Shown here: piece by piece, positions 61,936 through 64,000 of the stretch
Layout: each line of letters opens with the position of its first letter
How positions within the stretch are numbered: position 1 is the stretch's first letter
The notes under the pieces: generated by a model
What the model was told of the DNA's origin: nothing
Seen by the model: the letters and a program-made list of their open reading frames with translations, nothing else
Database searches by the model: none
Origin: Streptomyces sp. NWU339
GTDB lineage: Bacteria > Actinomycetota > Actinomycetes > Streptomycetales > Streptomycetaceae
NCBI RefSeq assembly: GCF_003143855.1
Contig: NZ_QFRK01000009.1
Span: 193,192-257,191, forward strand
Direction: 5' to 3'
Length of the DNA: 64,000 nucleotides
Position numbers and translations under genes: made by a program

Positions 61936-62328
61936 TCAGCCCTGTTTCGGCCCCACCGGCACCCCGCGGCGCAGGGTGAAGGAGTGCCCGGCCGGGTCGG
62001 CGTAGCCGCGTTCCTCCCGGGAACCGGTGACGTCCTTCGTCTCCACCGCACGCCCGCCGAGGCCCACGATCAGGCGCTCCGTGGCATCCATGTCCTCGAC
62101 CACGAACTCCAGGTGCGCCTGGAGCGAGTTCTCGGGGCGCGGCCAGCTCGGGGCGGTGGTGTTGACGTCGCGGCGCAGCGCCAGCCGGAAGCCGTCGGCG
62201 GCCCGGATCTCCACCCGGTTGGCGTTGGCGTCGGCCACCTCGGCCTCCAGCAGCTCCCGGTAGAACTCGGCGAGTTTCTCGGGCTCGGCGCAGTCGAGCA
62301 CCACCACTCCGGCGTGTACCAGTGCCAT
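61936..62328 (-). CDS. VOC-family (glyoxalase/bleomycin-resistance-fold) protein
   Basis: A 130-residue vicinal-oxygen-chelate-fold protein. Two beta-alpha-beta-beta-beta units are visible: VHAGVVVLDCAEPEKLAEFY with a paired RLALRRDV strand, and LQAHLEFVVEDMDATERLIV followed by YADPAGHSFTLRR. Possible metal ligands (His, Glu) occur at family positions, but the substrate is unknown. GGAGG lies just upstream of ATG 62328. Confidence 0.82.
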   Translation of the reverse strand: MALVHAGVVVLDCAEPEKLAEFYRELLEAEVADANANRVEIRAADGFRLALRRDVNTTAPSWPRPENSLQAHLEFVVEDMDATERLIVGLGGRAVETKDVTGSREERGYADPAGHSFTLRRGVPVGPKQG

Positions 62329-62657
62329 GTCTTCCTCCACGGGATCCGGGTCCGTCCGGGCCCGGGGCGGCACCCCGGCCCGTACCTGGCACCTGTCCCC
62401 GCTCGACGGTTTCAATCTGCGCAACAAGTCCATTGACTTCAGGGGTGTTTGGGCTGGTAAGCACCTCAAGTGGCCTGTGAGGTAGCAGACATCACGAGGG
62501 ACGCCCGGTGTAGATCATCTGGGATCTGGGCAGCTTCGTACCGCTTCCCGGTTCAACTTTCGTTCCGCGAAGCCGAGTTCAAGTGTGCGGGCGGTCGCGA
62601 AGACGGCCCGCCCGCAGGGCTGGGGGACTCTGCGTTCCGCCTCCCGAAAGGAAGCAC
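62329..62657. other. Intergenic region upstream of the terpene synthase
   Basis: No gene is seen in 329 bases. It holds divergent promoters of the VOC gene and the terpene synthase. The 62410-62480 segment is AT-richer and includes TTGACT near 62433, a possible -35, without a convincing -10. Confidence 0.4.
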
Positions 62658-63689
62658 ATGTCTCAGGACGTCCGGTTCGACCTCCCCTTCGACACCCCTG
62701 TCAGCGAGCATCTGGAGTACGCCCGCGCGCGCCATCTGCGCTGGGTGTGGGAGATGGGCCTGGTCCGCAGCCGGGACGGATTCGACGAGTACCGCTCCTG
62801 GGACCTGCCGCAGGCCGCCGCCCGCACCTATCCGTACGCCTCGGCCGAGGACATGGTCGTTCTGATGAACTGGTTCTCCCTGGCCTTCCTCTTCGACGAC
62901 CAGTTCGACTCCGGCCGGCCGGACCGCGCGGACCTGATAGCGGACGTGGCGCGGGAGCTGATCGTCACGCCGCTGCGGCCGGCGGGAAGCACTCCTCGGG
63001 TGGTCTGCCCGATCACGGTGGCCTGGGCTCAGGTCTGGGAACGCCTCTCGGATGGCATGTCCCTGACCTGGCAGACCCGGTTCGCGGCGTCCTGGGGGCG
63101 GTTCCTGGTGGCCCACTGCGAGGAGGTCGACCTGGCGGCCCGCGGGCTGGCCGGGACGCTCGGCCTCGACGAGTACACCGTGTTCCGGCGCCGTACCGTC
63201 GGCATCCACCACAGCATCGACGCCGGTGAGCGCAGCCGCGGCTTCGAGGTGCCGGCACGGGCGATGGCGCATCCGCTGATGGAGCGGATGCGTGATCTGG
63301 CCGCGGACACCATCGGGTTCATGAACGACATCCACTCCTTCGAGCGGGAGCGTCGCCGCGGCGACGGCCACAACCTGATCGCGGTACTGCACCGGGAGCG
63401 CGGCTGCTCCTGGGAGGAGGCCGCCGCCGAGGCGTACCGCATGACGACCGCCTGCCTGGACGAGTACCTCCTCCTCGAGTCGCGGGTGCCCGACATGTGC
63501 GACGAGCTGGGGCTCGACACGGAGGAACGCGACCGGGTGGACAAGGGTGTACAGGCCATTCAGCACTGGATCGAGGGCAACTACGAGTGGGCCCTGACCA
63601 GCGGCCGCTACGCGACGGCGAAGGAGGGAGCGGTGGCCACGGCCGAACAGGCGGGCCGCGGCTCGGTCGACGACCTGTTGACCGTGTGA
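62658..63689 (+). CDS. Class I terpene synthase (sesquiterpene synthase type)
   Basis: A 343-residue class I terpene cyclase. The Asp-rich metal motif is FLFDDQFDSGR (DDxxD), and the NSE triad is NDIHSFERE, which together bind three Mg ions and the diphosphate of farnesyl-PP. HNLIAVLHRERG follows as in bacterial cyclases, and the Arg sensor region is RRRTVGIHHSIDAG. Length and lack of a second domain indicate a sesquiterpene synthase like pentalenene synthase, not a geosmin-type fusion. The product cannot be read from sequence. AGGA lies shortly before ATG 62658. It converges on a P450 gene, a likely tailoring partner. Confidence 0.92.
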   Translation: MSQDVRFDLPFDTPVSEHLEYARARHLRWVWEMGLVRSRDGFDEYRSWDLPQAAARTYPYASAEDMVVLMNWFSLAFLFDDQFDSGRPDRADLIADVARELIVTPLRPAGSTPRVVCPITVAWAQVWERLSDGMSLTWQTRFAASWGRFLVAHCEEVDLAARGLAGTLGLDEYTVFRRRTVGIHHSIDAGERSRGFEVPARAMAHPLMERMRDLAADTIGFMNDIHSFERERRRGDGHNLIAVLHRERGCSWEEAAAEAYRMTTACLDEYLLLESRVPDMCDELGLDTEERDRVDKGVQAIQHWIEGNYEWALTSGRYATAKEGAVATAEQAGRGSVDDLLTV

Positions 63690-63691
63690 GC

Positions 63692-63736
63692 CGGCGGTGC
63701 TGCGCGACCCCGTGGCGGGGCCGCGCAGCACCGCCG
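63692..63736. terminator. Perfect 15-bp bidirectional hairpin between terpene synthase and P450
   Basis: CGGCGGTGCTGCGCG (63692-63706) pairs with CGCGCAGCACCGCCG (63722-63736), all 15 bp matching; the loop itself can pair CCCC with GGGG. It starts three bases after the synthase stop and ends 52 bases before the P450 stop. Confidence 0.85.
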
Positions 63737-63788
63737 ATCACGGTGGCCGGCCCGGTCGGCGGCCGCGACGCCGACGGCGCCGCCGACG

Positions 63789-64000
63789 TCACACACTGAA
63801 CTCGACGGGCAGGCGGTCCAGCCGGGTCTCCCAGGTGGAGGCGGTCGAGGACAGTTCCCCCGGCGGCACCGCCAGGCGCAGGTCCCGCAGCCGGTGCAGC
63901 AGGACGTCCACGGCGATCTCGATCACGGCCAGGCCGATGTTCTGGCCCGGGCACTCGTGCGGTCCGCCGCTGAACGCCAGGTGCGACTGGTTGCCCTGCA
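63789..64000 (-). CDS. Cytochrome P450, C-terminal part (gene continues past the right edge)
   Basis: Only the last ~70 residues are inside the window. They contain the heme-binding loop FSGGPHECPGQNIG, in which the Cys is the axial iron ligand, preceded by NQSHLA and followed by helix L (LAVIEIAVDVLLHRL). The C-terminus ends LDRLPVEFSV. FSGG instead of FGGG is a variant at the loop. Adjacent to the terpene synthase, it probably oxidises the terpene hydrocarbon. Confidence 0.9.
   Translation of the reverse strand, partial: QGNQSHLAFSGGPHECPGQNIGLAVIEIAVDVLLHRLRDLRLAVPPGELSSTASTWETRLDRLPVEFSV

Noticed and set aside
1..64000. tRNA, rRNA, riboswitch, insertion sequence or attachment site
   Set aside because: I scanned for cloverleaf-like segments, terminal inverted repeats with transposase genes and known RNA motifs and saw none. 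Covariance-model searches would be needed to be certain.

Overview
The window is a high-GC actinobacterial chromosome segment, almost certainly Streptomyces. Codon third positions are almost all G or C, GTG starts are common, and the gene families are typical of the genus: DUF5133, DUF5709, DUF4232, DUF4235, SpoIIE-type phosphatases, an SSI-type protease inhibitor, mycothiol metabolism, a sesquiterpene synthase and a graspetide locus. I found no transposase, phage gene, tRNA, rRNA or CRISPR array. The mixed, mostly accessory content would suit a chromosomal arm, but that is inference. About 57 complete genes and two edge-truncated genes are described.

1-19.5 kb: the 3' end of an unknown gene; a membrane protein with helical repeats; a DUF1232 protein; a graspetide locus (tgmA precursor and tgmB ATP-grasp ligase) without the usual methyltransferase; a GlxA-type regulator; a Gfo/Idh/MocA oxidoreductase; a secreted GH64 beta-1,3-glucanase behind two LacI-type palindromes; two polytopic GT-C-like proteins flanking a HAD phosphatase, a nucleoside-kinase-like protein and a GNAT; an RpiR-type regulator preceded by tandem 10-mers; a membrane-anchored peptidoglycan-binding protein beside an ATP-grasp protein; and a PPOX-fold protein.

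19.5-29.7 kb: a secreted, membrane-anchored S1 protease; a second oxidoreductase; two SDRs; a translationally coupled mycothiol-dependent formaldehyde dehydrogenase and MBL-fold hydrolase; an ABC exporter; an NTF2-like protein; and a phosphodiesterase.

29.8-36.1 kb: a complete dTDP-L-rhamnose pathway. rfbA-rfbB-rfbD-methyltransferase lies on the minus strand, every junction overlapping, and converges on a GT2 glycosyltransferase-rfbC pair on the plus strand. The context suggests a rhamnose-containing surface polymer.

36.3-50.2 kb: two divergent SpoIIE phosphatases, then a second S1 protease (TTG start, repetitive Gly-rich tail). Next comes a peptide export operon: a Cys-free double-glycine precursor, a terminator-like hairpin, an HlyD-type adaptor, a C39-peptidase ABC transporter and a second NHLM-type ABC transporter. 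An SSI-family inhibitor with a Lys P1 residue follows.

50.5-64 kb: two paralogous one-piece membrane proteins (sigma-factor-like N-terminus, zinc anti-sigma motif, transmembrane helix, external ricin-type lectin domain) bracket a Fic-like toxin-antitoxin pair, a GH9 cellulase with a perfect CebR-type operator, and a SpoIIE phosphatase coupled to a DUF4232 lipoprotein. DUF4235 and VOC proteins follow. The window ends in a class I terpene synthase converging on a cytochrome P450 that is cut by the right edge.

The best candidates for undescribed biology are the Cys-free NHLM peptide with three NT...GL repeats, and the twin sigma/anti-sigma/lectin membrane proteins.
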